A stretch of 64,000 nucleotides of DNA from Zygnema cylindricum (Eukaryota > Streptophyta > Zygnematophyceae > Zygnematales > Zygnemataceae). The stretch covers positions 94,585 through 158,584 of the forward strand of contig JBBHKE010003506.1 of the NCBI GenBank assembly GCA_037447655.1. Reading direction: 5' to 3'. The notes under the pieces were generated by a model that had not been told where the DNA came from, ran no database searches, and worked only from the letters and a program-made list of their open reading frames with translations. Shown in pieces: positions 37,501-50,100 of this stretch. Each line of letters begins with the position of its first letter. The first letter of the stretch is position 1. Made by a program: the position numbers and the translations under genes.

Positions 37501-37967
37501 CGAACCAATTTATAAAGTCCTCGATCGAAAGAAATCGGAGTCGGCCATTGTTCGTCGATACTTCTTTCCAAATCGAAAGGATTATTCGATTCGGCTCGCA
37601 GTCGAATCGTCACATTATTATGGGACATCGTTACGAAAGAAATATTAGGGTTTCCTTTCGAATCGGTTCTCGATCCCGTCCAGGCAGGAGAGAGATCGAC
37701 TTCTGTGAGGTTCGGAAATCTTTGAACCAATCTCCCGGACTCGAGAAAACTCCATTCCAAAAGTTTTATGGTTGTTTTGAGAAAACCGAGGAGTCGAAGC
37801 CATCGCTTGTTGACGAGAGAGAGAGATTTTAGGGTTTGTGAATCTTTGAAGTTTTGAAGAATTCGAATTAAAACATCGTCTCCGAAAAAGGCAGTCATAT
37901 CTTCCCCGGAGTTAAAAACAGAGAGGTCACTGCAGGAGGAGCTGGAGGAGCTCACACTCCAAGCCAT
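34581..37967 (-). CDS. F-box / leucine-rich-repeat (RNI-like) protein
   Basis: Two exons, 37967-36703 and 34848-34581, join in phase (TGC AA / A ATG) to 510 residues. The start is the ATG in cccATGGCTTGG; an in-frame ATG 20 codons upstream lies in a weaker context. An F-box-like segment at about residues 26-62 (DDVLIRILQNFKDSQTLKSL, then VNKRWLRLLG) is followed by irregular LRRs, including ELEVRQCTDATALSIAEFSH, LSLNGCDVGYSGLAAIGQNC and LGIKNCWGLDDEQFVYVANC. Exon 2 continues with LSVEGCSMLTAHSLESVV and FSLKELKWQPDT. This matches, from memory, the Arabidopsis At5g51370/At5g51380 group of RNI-superfamily F-box proteins. Known role: substrate receptor of an SCF ubiquitin ligase; the substrate is unknown. 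The frame ends in low-complexity residues. The intron carries repeated copies of the exon-2 acceptor region. Confidence 0.9.
35034..35720 (-). repeat. Array of copies of the exon-2 acceptor inside the F-box intron
   Basis: On the minus strand, copies of the acceptor plus the start of exon 2 (cttcag-AATGCTCCA, then a TCTCTC..CGAGGGCTGTT-like stretch) occur with their agcattct cores near 35059, 35247, 35442 and 35704; the true one is at 34841. Spacing is about 190-260 bp. The units also share purine-rich and gagtgagtaaatgagg blocks. Confidence 0.85.
35760..36690 (-). other. Remaining 5' part of the F-box intron
   Basis: AT-rich with degenerate taagtaaataagtgag words up to about 36000 and nothing recognisable after that. 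Confidence 0.5.
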
Positions 37968-38119
37968 GGGGGAAAGATAAGGGGAGGAAGGAGGAAGAAG
38001 AAAAAAAGGAGCACGTTCTGAATACAAAAAAAAAGAGAAACAAGAGAAAAAAGGAAAGAGAAAAAAGGGGAGAGCGAAAAGGAGAGAGAAAATAAGGAGA
38101 GGGGTCTGTCAGATGAGTT

Positions 38120-38560
38120 TTTAAAAAATGCAAAAAACGAGGGAGAGGGAGAGAGAGGGAGAGGGAGAGGAGGGAGAGGGAGAGGGAGAGGGGGAGGGGG
38201 AGGGGGAGGGGGAGGGAGAGAGGGAGGGGGAGAGGGAGAGGGAGGGACAGGGGGAACAGAAGGGGGAGGGAGAAGGCGCGGAAAAAAAGGAGGGAGAGAG
38301 AAGAGCGAGGGAGAGGGATTGGGAGGGAAATAGTTAGAGGGAGGGAAATGGTTAGAGGGAGGGAAAGAAGAGAGCCAGGTTACAGAGCAGAAAAAGAAAT
38401 GCACAACAGGAGACAGAGGAAAGCCAGCATAGATATAGACTGTGAAATTTATGTGAGGAAAGGAAGAGGATGAGGAGAGGAGGAAGGGAGAGGGGGAAGA
38501 GGAGGGGGAGGGAGAGGGGAAGACACGGTAGAGAGAGAGATGATACTGTACTGAATTGTA
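38120..38560. repeat. Purine-rich gaggga tract upstream of the F-box gene
   Basis: Dense gggagagggagagg units on the plus strand, so CT-rich in the sense of the F-box gene. It may overlap the promoter or 5' leader. A telo-box-like aaaccctaa occurs near 38832. Confidence 0.7.
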
Positions 38561-39021
38561 CAGACAATTTGTTATTTTCACAAACAATTGGTCAACAACT
38601 ATTAGAAAAAAAAACAAGGTCAAAAAATGAAAAAGTGTGCCAAAAAACGAGATTTATTCAATCAGTCAAACTGGAATCTTTTTTAATTTAACCATTCAAA
38701 TTGACGTCTGCAAAAAAAATCTAACAAAATTCACAAAAACAAACTTACTGTTATTTTTCCAAAACAAGATTCCTTCCTGTTTTATTTTTCTCTTTTCCGG
38801 GCAGAAAAGATGGAGAAATGGCTAAGAAAACTGAAACCCTAATCGGAAAAGACTAACCCTAAAAAACCTGCTGACTTAAAAGTTTGGAAGATAAATAGAC
38901 TCGTTGGACTGCTCTCGTCCCTAGCATTCTTCGTCTGACCGTACACTTTCTCATTTCATCGTTTGTACCATTGAAGTACAATTTCACACGTGTAGCAACG
39001 GTCCTAATTCTTCGAAAAGTA

Positions 39022-39510
39022 CACCGTGAATCGCTATTAGCGTACATGACGCTAATTGGGGTACCCCTTTTTTTGGGGCAAATTCTCAAATAGAATAAAG
39101 TACGCTAAAAGTTTTTGCACGTTATTTGAGGTACCCCGCTCAATGCGGTTCATAACTGTAATTTAGTTCCCTTTTAAATAGTGTGGTGTACGGACTGCCA
39201 GATCTGTACTATTTCGTACATTTTTAAGTTAAAAAGTACAGAAAATATAATAATATATAATTGCGTAAATATTTTCCGGCATACGCAGATGTCAAAAAAA
39301 CGCGAAGGCGTACGATTTGAACAGTTTCGTACATATACATGTTTTAGTATGGACATATTATGTGTTGAAAATTTTTACAAAGCAGTTTACAAATTAGAGT
39401 ACATGATAAATTAGAATCATGGTGTACCCGAAAAAACACAATTTACCGTAAAGTACGCTAATTGTTTCATTACGCTATCTATTTCATTACGCTAATAGCG
39501 ATTCACGGTG
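39022..39510. mobile_element. TA-flanked MITE, 489 bp, second copy
   Basis: Same length and ends as 30218-30706, with about 15 differences by eye. Flanked by TA at 39020-39021 and 39511-39512. Confidence 0.85.
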
Positions 39511-39512
39511 TA

Positions 39513-41400
39513 CTGTAGAGGCCGTACGCGTCAGAATTCGGACGAACGTTCGCACGTCACATGTGAACACGCTTCAGTTTCGGTTTAGCCGTCACAAAAT
39601 AAAGAGTCAAGAAGCGTGGACCTCCAGTCTCTCGTTTGTAATTCGAGGTTTTGACTTTTGACGTTTTCGTACATTGCCGGTAAATAATTGACCGTACACT
39701 ACTCAGAAGACGTAGCAAAACTGTACCTTTTTCAAACGTTTGGAACCTGCCAGGCTGAAATTCCGTACGAAGTCAAGTCCGTTCCGTTCAAAAAACCTGA
39801 TTACTTTTGTAACTGAATTTAATCCTCCATGCTGTTAGTCTATGACGGTTGTACGGCCCTCAGTGGCCCTTGGTTGAAAACATATGGAAACTTGAAACGC
39901 TGGTTACGCCACAATATACTCGTACTATACGTATTTATTGGATTTTAATACGCGTTTAGTACGACCAAATCAAATAGTGCGACTTAAATTCCTCCCGTAC
40001 ATTTGAACCAGGGCTTCCTGGCGTTATACCTGACATTCCCGCGCTCCCGGTCAACAACCATCAGATATTCCAGCAGCTCTCGCAAGTCCTTTTGCTTACG
40101 TGGCGACGAGCTGTTAGAATCTTTTATATTCAATAACAGGATGACAGATCTGTCGGTGTAAAAGATCTGCATTTGGCGACAATATATAGTCCTATCATGA
40201 TTCACACGTGTAATGTACTGCAGCGGGATTTAAAAGAACTTGAGCAAACCCGCGCTCTGGAAATTCGGAATGCCAGTGTCGATCTCCAGCGTTGCCCATT
40301 AAATAGCCGTATCTCGGAGATACTATACTGATGACATCATATGGTTGAAGATTTGAAAATCGTACATTGTCGTACCATGTGACAGCCACTTGTAAGCATC
40401 TTGGGGGCATGTCCGTTTGTGGAAGTTGACGCGAATGCCAAGTTGCCGTCGATTTATTAAAGTTTACGACGAACTTGCCAGTTCGCCGTCAACGTCTTAA
40501 ATTTGACGCCGCAGTCGCCGTCAAAGGTAATCGAGGCACTGACGGCCATTAGTTGGCGCCAGACTGCCAGAATCCATAATGGCGGAGAGTTAAAACTTCA
40601 AAGGAATTCACGTAAATAACACGCTGTCCAAAATACGCTGTACGAATAAGTACATATGCCTGATTGTTACGTGCGTGGCGTTCTAAGAAGACACGTAAAT
40701 CACTAACATGTGAGCGTTCTGATTGGACGAGCAAAGTATCAGCCAGATCCTTTGTGCACGTCAATTTGTCAGTCGTTCTATCTAATTTAACGCTCCAACT
40801 GGGAGACAGCTTTTGCTATCCGTTTTGTCAATTGAGTTCACAGTTTCTATGCCAGCCAGTATTTTGTGGGATGTTGGAAAGAGCCGAACAATAACGTTGC
40901 CAGCCTTTTCTAGTTTCCTCATCCGTGATTTGAATCATAGTTCTAAATGCGGTATAAAACGGTGGGAGCTATTTTCGCCTCATTTTTGCTTTGCCCTTCT
41001 TCTAAAAGGGCAAAGCATTGTAGTCGCATTCGTCTCTGGTGACAACTATAATTGATCGTCGATTATTTTTGTGTAAGATCGTGAGTCGTTGAGTGATTTG
41101 AGTTTTGATTGGCTTTGTCATGTTCCATTTTGATGTAATGAAAAGAGACACGTGGTACAATCCTATTTGTTGTATTTCGCGTGGTTGTAGTGGTATGATA
41201 AATGGCCAAACAAAATCGACGTCACGCCAAAATGTCGTGATAGTGGCCCAACAAATTTTTTGGAGGTGGGAGCTAGCAACCAATAAAAACATAATTCCAA
41301 AGTTATCGTCGAAAGAAGCTTGGTACAGTGGACCCTTTACAGAAGGAAGAGTTTTAGCCAAAGAGAGACAATACTGAAAAAGCAACCGGTCTCCTTCGGC
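39513..41400. other. Intergenic, no gene recognised
   Basis: No convincing coding region. Short ORFs on both strands lack domains. Confidence 0.4.
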
Positions 41401-44058
41401 CCCAAGTGCCTTATACAAGCAAAGTTTGTCATATTGCAAGTGCCAAAGTTAAAGCAATTCCAAAAGACAATCAGCGACCATCAATTGTTATCGCACGGAC
41501 ATAAGACAAAACAGACTTTACCATACTCAAGGCAAAAAGTTAGGCGATTGGTTCCAGCAGGAATCAGAGCCACAAGTCCTTCTATGGTACACTAGTCAAC
41601 AACAAAGTTCTGAATGGATGTGAAACGTCTAACTTTGACCTGGTGACTTAAATGCTCAGCCCGTCTGTTGGGCCTGAACTAACATCCTACTGATAGATAA
41701 CAACAAGATCTACGAGCAATCCCTAAGGCTGCATGCCGTTCCACAAAGAACCCCTCCGCTAGAGCTACATAGAACAGATGTAATGTAATAGAGCGGCCAA
41801 CTTTGCACCGGACTCACTCCGCCGTTCAACCTCCGTTGACTGTGAACTAAAGTGCGTAGTGCTCCAAAGTGAAAATACAAAGAGCTGATCTGGCTAGTTG
41901 TCCTCCCCTCCTTCCTACGATAGAGTCCATACAAGGTGGAATGAGGCCGCGGAACTCCTGGGAGTGTGCAAATGTGCCGAAGATGCACACGAGCTTGACA
42001 TCCTCTATAGGTCCGGGAGCGAACATGCCCTCGGTGTCCTAATGATATAACTGATGCACTTTGTTGGGCTCTGGTAACCCACTTTGGCTTATCTTTCCTC
42101 CGGCTTGGGCCAGAGATGTCGCTCTGACTCTGGACGGTATGCTGGTTGCAATGTCAAGAGATTGGGTGGGCGGATGGCGTGAGATTGAGGCCATCACTTG
42201 TGGCTCTCGGACTGAGGTCGAAGAGCCGCTCTTGGTAACTCAGTATTTCAACGACCCCTCCCACTAGACGTACGATCTTGGTTCTATCAGTTGTGGCTAC
42301 TCGCTGCACCAACTCCTTAACCTTCAACTCACGGAGATTGTGAAGGGCTAAGATTTCTTTCCGACCTGGCCGGGTAGGATTTGCCAGTATCTCTGGATCC
42401 ATGTACATTTCATCTGTCAGGGATTTGGATCCGATATAGCGCTTGACCTCGAGAGGATGACCAGGGATGGCTTCTTTATTAGCCAAACCCTTCTTAGGTG
42501 ATTTGGGAGATATCTCCGCGGCCTGAACCTTGGCAGCCTTGGACAATGTAGGAAAATTCTCGAGAGAAAAGACAAGCGGAGGTGGGGCAGTCTGTTTCCT
42601 CTCGGGCTGTTTTGGGGGAGTCTTAGCCATAATGGCCGGATGCATCATTCCCTTAAGAAATTGCTCTATGTTTAAAAGAGAGGAAAAGGGGATTGATTCC
42701 TCTGGTACTTGTGACTTTTCTGTGGTGGAAACGTATCCTGACTACCTTGCTCCTCACATCCGATTTTCGCAACCCCTTTTTCTTGAGCTTCTCCCCCTCC
42801 CATGGAATGATGATTGATGGAGAGAACTTGATCGACTATTGGTAAAAAGAACCTTAACTCCTCCTTAGATGATGAGGTTTTCTAAACTGAAGTTCGTATC
42901 CCCTCTAAACCAAAGGAGAAGGTTGTTGTTTCAATACTGTGACGGTCTGGTGAAAGTCTAACAAAGTTATTCTCAAAATCCACTATTTTGGTACAAAAGA
43001 TTGTGGTTATCGACCCCGAAGGAAAACCAACCAAAGCCCCAAAAATGACTACCAAAGAAAGAACAAAGATACTTCCACTTAGAATAAAGAAAAGATAAAA
43101 AATAGATATGATGTCTCAGAATTAACAAAATCACCTTGCCCAGGAAAAAAAATAGAGAATAAAGGTAGAATGTGGAATGATAGCAAGCGAGCTCAACCTA
43201 CCCCCAAAACGTAACGTTGACAACAAGAAGAGACGTAATCTTTCCCGTTTACACCAAAACAGGTAAGGCCTCCTTGACTCCTCGGTTTCCGCAACTCGGA
43301 ACTTGCAAGACCCTTCTCGGTTTCCAATAGACACCAATCCCAAATCGCCGAAACAGGAAAGATAGTGCCAACTACCCAACCAGACTACGACTTCCAATAA
43401 GGACAAATGTAATCCAAGATGGCAATAGGGTCACAATCACATACCAAACAAAAGTTCTCCACAAGAAAGTTTGTATACAAGCAATGTTTCTCCTACTGAC
43501 AATACCGAAGTCAAAGCAATACCAGGAGCCAATCAGCGGCAAGGAATTGTTATCGTACGGACATAAGACAAAAAAGGTTGTACTACACTCAGGGCAAAAA
43601 GTTATGCGACTAGCTCCGGCTAGATTGGAAGCCAAATGTTATTCTATGATACACTCCTAAGCACAAAGTTATGAATGGACGTGAAATGCCTAACTTTGAC
43701 TTAACATAATAACGCTCTACCTTTCTGGTGGACATGAACTAGCCTCCTACAGACAGCCAACAGCAAAATGCACAAGATTATCCCAAAAGTTATGTAGCGT
43801 TCCACAATATAGCCCCCAAAGTGACAGGTGGAAACAGGTCGCATGTAACAGAAATGGTAATCTGGAAACATAATAACTACGTCTTCCGGCCTCTGTTAGG
43901 CGCAAAATAAAGTGCGTTCCACTTAGTTTGGAAAATAGAAGGATCTGCTCCGGTAGGGTACAATCTTTCCTCCGTACTCGGATGACTTTACAGGGGAGAA
44001 AGGGCCCGGACATCCATGGTGATCTAAAGAAGTGTCAGTAAAGCCAACGAGCTTGACA
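41400..44058 (-). mobile_element. Internally deleted LTR retrotransposon, inverted relative to the main element
   Basis: Two related LTR-like segments in minus orientation, about 44058-43470 and about 42000-41410, both begin TGTCAAGCTCGT and share many later blocks (for example the ctgttctatgtagctc / ctgttacatgcgacct region). Between them lies only leader sequence and a gag N-terminal fragment (42648-42154). LTR divergence is visible by eye, so the insertion is old. No protease or polymerase is present. Confidence 0.65.
42154..42648 (-). pseudogene. gag N-terminal fragment of the deleted element
   Basis: Reads LVFSLENFPTLSKAAKV and later NLRELKVKELVQRVATTDR and VGGVVEIL. The plus-strand element has the matching DLHELKVKKELVQRVARTDR and VGGVVEIV near 45460-45550, so both belong to one family. 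The fragment ends near 42154, close to its 3' LTR. Confidence 0.75.
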
Positions 44059-44824
44059 CACTTAGAGGAAAACAGTGATTATGAGGCACTTTTTAGAGAG
44101 GTGGTTTAATTAGGAGTCGTGGTAATGGATAATGGGCCATTTGCATAACTTTTTACTAATAATGTGGATTTTTATTTTTATTTTAGTTTTTTATTGATAG
44201 GTTAATACATTTACTTTTCTTTTATCGCAATATGCAGTATACATTTTGTTTCTTTTGTTGACGTTGAATAATATATATCCCTCTTTCAATTTCTATTTTC
44301 ATATTGTTTACGATACTTGAATGGCCAAAAATGTGGATGTAATGTATTTGTAGTTACGGTGTAAATTCGTATCAATGTTTGGAGTATCAAACTCCCATTC
44401 AGCGACAACACATTGTGGTCGTCCATTGGTCGAATGAGAAATATACCATTCAGCAACGACATTGCATCATCGCTGGATGGCATAAATTATAGTATGACAT
44501 AAAGACAACAAGGATAAGACAGACAGTGATATGAAATAGAGAGAAAATGTGATAGAAAGGATCATAACTAAATGAAAATAATGGGATAGAGACGAATAGG
44601 AAAATGGAGAAAGAAAAATTAAAAATGTGAAACATAAAAACACAAGTCAGATAATAGGAGAGCAAGATGGTCGGTTATTATGGTTAAGTTCAAAGTTAAA
44701 CGTAGATGAAGATTAGGGGAAAAATAATAATGTGATGAAGAAATGGATCGCGATATCTTCTATTCACATAATGTCGGTGGTGAATGGTGAAAAAGTCAAA
44801 CATTCCATTGAGCGACAAGACGTT

Positions 44825-45155
44825 GTCAAGCTCGTGTGCTTATCAGGCACATCTTTATACCCTTAAGGATTCCCGACCTTTTCTCCCTTGTACGGTCCTC
44901 AAAGTACGGGGGAATGAGCGCACCAGGCCGGACCAGATCCTTGTATTTCCTAAACTGAGCGGAACGCACTTCATTTCGTGCCTAACGGAGGTCGGACAAC
45001 AAAGTTCCACTGTCTCAAAGATTGCAGTTCCGTTACATAGTACCAGCTTCCGCTAGCTCTAGTGGGGGGTACATTGGGGATTGCCACTTAAACTTTCAGA
45101 TTACAGTTTAGATTATGATATGACCTGTCTCTAGCAAGTTAGTTCAGGTACAACT
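44825..45155 (+). repeat. Truncated 5' LTR of the plus element
   Basis: Starts TGTCAAGCTCGTGTGC like the minus-strand LTRs and follows them through ctccttgtacggtcctcaaag and agcggaacgcactt to ttagttcagg, with internal deletions. Gag-like codons begin right after, so the LTR 3' end and primer-binding site are missing. The 766 bases between it and 44058 repeat cattcagcgacaaca-like words. Confidence 0.65.
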
Positions 45156-45156
45156 G

Positions 45157-47046
45157 GCTTTTGGTCCACCATCTCCTCCTAGCCTCACTCCTGAACATTT
45201 TCCTTCTTTAGCAGAGGCCACCAGGGCCTTTGCCAAGGAAAGAAGGGAGTTCAGGGCACAAGCTCAAGAAAGAAACCGAGTGTCACCCAGGCCAGGCCCA
45301 AGAGGCAGGCTCAGCGGGAGCCCCATTTGGGTCCCCTGCCGGAGGTTGGGCTTCACACTAGATCCAAGATGCCCGGGCGGAGAATCTGATAAACCCCGCG
45401 GTGTTGACGGATCCACGTCGCCCAGGTTGGAAGGAACACCTCTCCCTTTACGACCTCCACGAACTTAAGGTGAAGAAGGAGTTGGTACAGAGAGTGGCTC
45501 GGACAGATCGAGTCCGGATTGTTAGACCTGTGGGAGGGGTTGTGGAGATTGTAAGCAGTTCTTCGGAGAGCGGCTCCTCACATTCTATGCAAGAGCGGTC
45601 ACAAAGAGCTCCATATTCTCGTCCTCCTCCACCTTCTTCTCAGGACACCGCATCCAGCCGACCTTCTCGGGGGCGCGCCTCTTTGCGGCCTCGTGAAGGA
45701 GAAGGGGATAGTGAAGGAGAATCTCGAGATCCATTGAGAGGAAAGCGGTTTGACCACAAGGACAGCAAGGGGAGATTTGCACCTCTTCCCAAGGAGGAGA
45801 CTTCCCCAACTCCTGTGTCAGTCCCAACCGAGAGAACTTCTCCTACCGCACCTCGTGACCGCCCTTTCGGAGGGCTCTGGCGATCCGAACTAAGTGATCA
45901 AGAGGTCCGGGTACGGGACCGGCAGATTTGTCCGAGGGATGGTGGCGGACCAAACCCAATGACCCCGAGATTCCGGGGGTGGGGATAGCGGATCTCACCA
46001 AAGTAGTTGAAAAGGCGAAGGAACTAGTGGAGGTTCTGAGATCCTAGGGACAGGCTATGGCGGGGGCCGGACCTACCACTCAAGATTGGGAGGCCTTAGA
46101 GGAAGAGAGGAGGAAAGTATGGGAACATGAACTGATGCTTATCCAGGAAGCTCGGCGTAGAACAAGCGGGATCCTCAGTGGGCTGACTCCTACACCTGAG
46201 ACAGGGCCACCTTCCAAAACGCCAGCTCGGGGAACTTCGCCCGAAGTTCCTCCCTCGGAAGCCAGCTGAGAGCCTCCTCTTCCTCGAGAAGGGGGGGAAA
46301 ACATTAATTTTAACTGAAAGGGTTTGGGTGCAGATATTCTTCCTGAGTCAGCTGCGGTTCCTCGGAAAGGGCCAACATTGGTCTCGGTGGAGGTGTCTAC
46401 GGCTTTGGAGGCCTTGGTGGAGTTACGACCAAACGAGAGGATTCACATTCCCTTGAGGCAATCAACACCCCCTTCGCCATCTTCCCAAACATCTCCGGAT
46501 CTTCCGTCTTCTCCCCCTCCTCATTCCTCTCACTCACCGGGTCCTACCACAAAACCCCGTGACTGCCTTTCTCTATCCGTTCCACGTGACTGCCCTTCTC
46601 CATCCGTTTCTCCCGCTGCCGCAGTCCGTGGGTCTCCGGAGCCACGTGTGTTGCCCTACCAACACGTCCCCGCTTACTCACCTCCTCACCGACATTCCCC
46701 ATCCTCCATTTCTGGAACCCCTCCTCTTGAGACCTCTCGAAGGAGACCAAGGAGACCAACCCGTTTCAGGAGACAGACACCTTCTCCCAAAATTCTCCAG
46801 TCGTCCCCTTCTCTGCCACCAACCCTCCCTCCAGGACCTAGACCTCGCCTCCACATCCCATCGGTGGAGCAAGTTCTCCGGGAACAATATTCTTCTGGAC
46901 ATATAGGAGTAGTGGGGAATATCCTTCCGCCAATAGTATTTTCGGGCGCTGGAATTTCCTCTGTGGGAAGGGAAACCACCCTTATTCGAGCAGCCCCTTT
47001 TACCGGGGGAGGACACGGCTCCGGTCCTGAGGAAAAGGATACATGA
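45157..47046 (+). pseudogene. gag N-terminal, Pro/Ser-rich region
   Basis: Reads PPSPPSLTPEHFPSLAEA at about 45160-45215, then DLHELKVKKELVQRVARTDR and VGGVVEIVSSSSESG. Segments 45401-45988, 46057-46269 and 46324-47046 are open but in changing frames separated by stops. The last part is strongly Pro/Ser-rich. It matches the minus-strand gag fragment. Confidence 0.75.
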
Positions 47047-47097
47047 GTCATTTCTCTATCTCAGTTTGTCAGCCCCACCGGGCCTTCCTCTTTTCAT

Positions 47098-48901
47098 TTC
47101 ACCAATTCTGTAGAGGAAGAAAAGGAAATTGGGGACGTCCGGATCTTTGCAGGAGATAGCTCGGGGATAGCCTTTTCAGATTTCGAGTTGTTGTGGAAAT
47201 CTTTCACACAATTTGAAATCAATAAATACAGGGGAGGGGCCATTCCGGATTGACTTCGAAACCACCCTCTTCCCCATGATGGTCAACTACCTTTCTGGAG
47301 GGGCGTTGTCGGCCAACAAGGAGCGTCAACCTCTTTTGATGGCTCTTATCATCAAGATCTCGGATCTGGCCCTTGATGCCGTTGTTTTGCAAGCGGAGGT
47401 TGACTTGTCCGCGGCTACGGTAACCACTGTGACTGCTTTCTTTACACAGGATATGAAACTGCAAGCACAAGGAAGTACATATGTTAACCATCTGCAAGCC
47501 ATTCAGGCAATAACCTGCATATGTGCTAATCCCAACCCTTGCACAACTCTGCTGAATATCTTGAGACTCCTCTACACAGAGAGGAACGAGTCCGCAATCA
47601 TGGAATTCGCAGAATTCCGATGTTTGAAGAATGAGACTTCCCAGACTCTCTTCAACCGACTCTCGAGCCATTGCCAGAAAACAAAACTGTCAATGATTGA
47701 CCTTCCGGCAATGGCAACTAAATACTTCATTGCTGTCCGTAATTCATTCGGACCGACAGGGCAGAGTGCTCAAGATAACTGGATTGCCGGACAAGCCGTT
47801 CAGGACGTCAACCCCTCCGCCAAAGAAATCTCCCTAGTGGTAATGAAATTATATGACCACTTTGTCCACAGTGAGGCAAGGGAGAAGGCCGTGACCGGCA
47901 AAGCCCGATCGAATTTTGTAAGATTCACAGGGGAGATCTCATTGAATGAGGAGGAACATGCTGAACTTCAAGCTTTGCGGAAGCTTAAAGGGAAGCAAGT
48001 GGCGTACAGTGGGTCACAACCAGCTATGGGAGTAGAGGAGCGAGTATTTCTCTATAATTGCATGAATTGTCAGTAACCGATTCATGGGTGGAAGCATTGC
48101 ACCCAGAAACGTAAACCGGAGTTGGCTTTGAAACTTAAAGAATGGGAGAAAGAACGGGCAGAAAGGACCTTAAAACAGCAAGAAAGGCTCAAAATATGGA
48201 GGGGAGAGGACAAGACACCGGAAACCAAAGAGACATACTATCCAACTCCCCGGAGCGAAACCACTAATATGTCCCAATCACAGTTGTGGCAAATCAAACT
48301 CCAAAAGGTTGATGATGCTCAAATCTCCAACAAAATTCGGAGTAAATATACCACCCAGGGTTCAAAGTGCGAAGCATGTGGATTTCTGGGGCACAAGGAA
48401 GGGCAATGTTTCCAAAAGAACAAAGTTCCCAAGGAAATGATGCAATTTGCTTTGTTTACTGGCGAGGGAGAACCGGCAGTCAACCCTCTCCCACTTCAAC
48501 TTCTTTACCCTTGGGGGCGCCAAGTTCTTTCTACACCGGAGAGACCTGAACGAATGCCCGCTGTTCCGGCAAGGCTTAGACCGGAGATCATCATACAGCA
48601 GCAGAGTTAGCAACTGGCCGCAATGGCTGCAGTGTTGGCTGCTCTCCGCTTGGGATCTTATTCTCGACCTGCTCCTCTCACAGCAGCACAACGACTCCAA
48701 AAGCAGAAACAAGAGTTGTTGCAAAAGCTCGCGGAGCTTGAGCTTCAAGGCACAGCGAGTGCAAATGATGATGATTTATTGAGCTGGGATTTGGAACCCC
48801 CAAATGCCCATCATGCCCAAACCTTCCTCACCGGGGCTTGGAATGTTGGGGTGGGAGACAGCCATCGCCAACTCCGCAATTCAACCTCTATGCAAAGATA
48901 G
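47098..48901 (+). pseudogene. gag capsid and nucleocapsid (zinc knuckles)
   Basis: A capsid-like helical region (about 47100-47900, with FSDFELLWKSFTQF at the start in another frame) is followed by two CX2CX4HX4C knuckles. The first, CMNCQ..H..C, is interrupted by TAA at 48074-48076. The second is CEACGFLGHKEGQC at about 48370-48410. The frame from 47213 stays open to 48901 apart from that stop and TAG at 48608-48610. Knuckles bind element RNA in particle assembly. There is a likely frameshift before the protease frame. Confidence 0.8.
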
Positions 48902-49098
48902 GACAGAGATCGTGTCAGAGGGACCACAACCGGAAGGCAGCTAGTCCTTTATCATTTACTCCCAGAGCCGTGATTCTGAACAGCGACGTCGGCCTCAGAA
49001 TCAAACCAAATTATCCTCCATCTCTTACCACCAAACATAAATTGCCTCCCGGTTTCGAGAATTACTAGAAAGAGAAACAGCAGAGGGAAAAGGAATTA

Positions 49099-50046
49099 GT
49101 GGAACAAGAGAAGAAGGACAATCAAGACTGGTTTGAGAGATACATGGCAAAACGCCTGGAAAATGACACTCTCCAAACACCTCCCATTCTAGATTCCGGA
49201 TCCGAAAGGGAGAACGAAGGACAAGGTCAGGACTTGCCGATATCGGATTCATCCCCATCCTCTCCGAAAGCTACTCTGCCATCCTCCAAGCCGGCTGTCA
49301 TGCTGGTCCGGCACCTCATGCCATACGCTTTCACGCATGTAAAGACACTGGCATCCTCCCACAACCTACCCAAGAAAATCCTCATTCAGGCATTGGGAGA
49401 GGAAATTTACTCTGGAAAAGTGGAAGTCAACAGGACCACTCCGCCAACCACATTCTTTTTGTCCGCGGACTCAAAAACCCCTATAGTGGATAGGGACTAC
49501 AAATCCTTATCAGTGGCTTTTATCTTAAACAGGACCGGTAACTTCAAGCTTAACAGGTATGGGGGATATCAGGACGCTGTGGTCGATACCAGAGCACTAC
49601 CCAATCTCATCACCACCTCCGCTCTGCAGAAAATGCCCGAAGAACTCCGGCCCGAAATCTGCCCAAGCAACATCTGCTTAAGCACCGTAAGCAGCGGCAG
49701 TTAACGAGTCCATGGAATTATCAAGGCCATGGAAAACAAACTTTCTGATGACGCACGCCAGCGGGTAAAGATTGAGCTTCCCTTCCTAGTGGTGGAAGGG
49801 ACTCAATTTGAAATTCTATTGGGAATGACAACTTGGACCAGATTAAATATGAGTTTGAGCGTTTGGAAGGAGCAATGTATAGTTCGGGACCCCGGAAATC
49901 CCGAAGGAACCAAAGTGGTGGTTCCTTTGGATTTATGGAACCGGGGGAAGACCAATGTCCCGGTAGCCGGATGCTACCCAGTGTATACTACATCATCCCC
50001 GACGGAACTATTTGTTAGTTCCACAAATATCGCCGCAGAAATCTAG
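49099..50046 (+). pseudogene. Retroelement aspartic protease region
   Basis: The frame contains GGYQDAVVDTRALPNLI at about 49560-49610, which aligns with the D-[ST]-G-A active site of retroviral-type proteases, and later FLVVEGTQFEILLGMTTW, typical of the conserved ILG region. The catalytic Gly is Arg here (aga for gga), which should inactivate it. TAA at 49702-49704 and TAG at 50044-50046 also interrupt the frame. The same frame runs on into the methyltransferase. Confidence 0.8.
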
Positions 50047-50100
50047 CAATTCCCCATTTCCAAGCGGTGAGAAGAAGAATACAAGAATAGATTACTCCAG

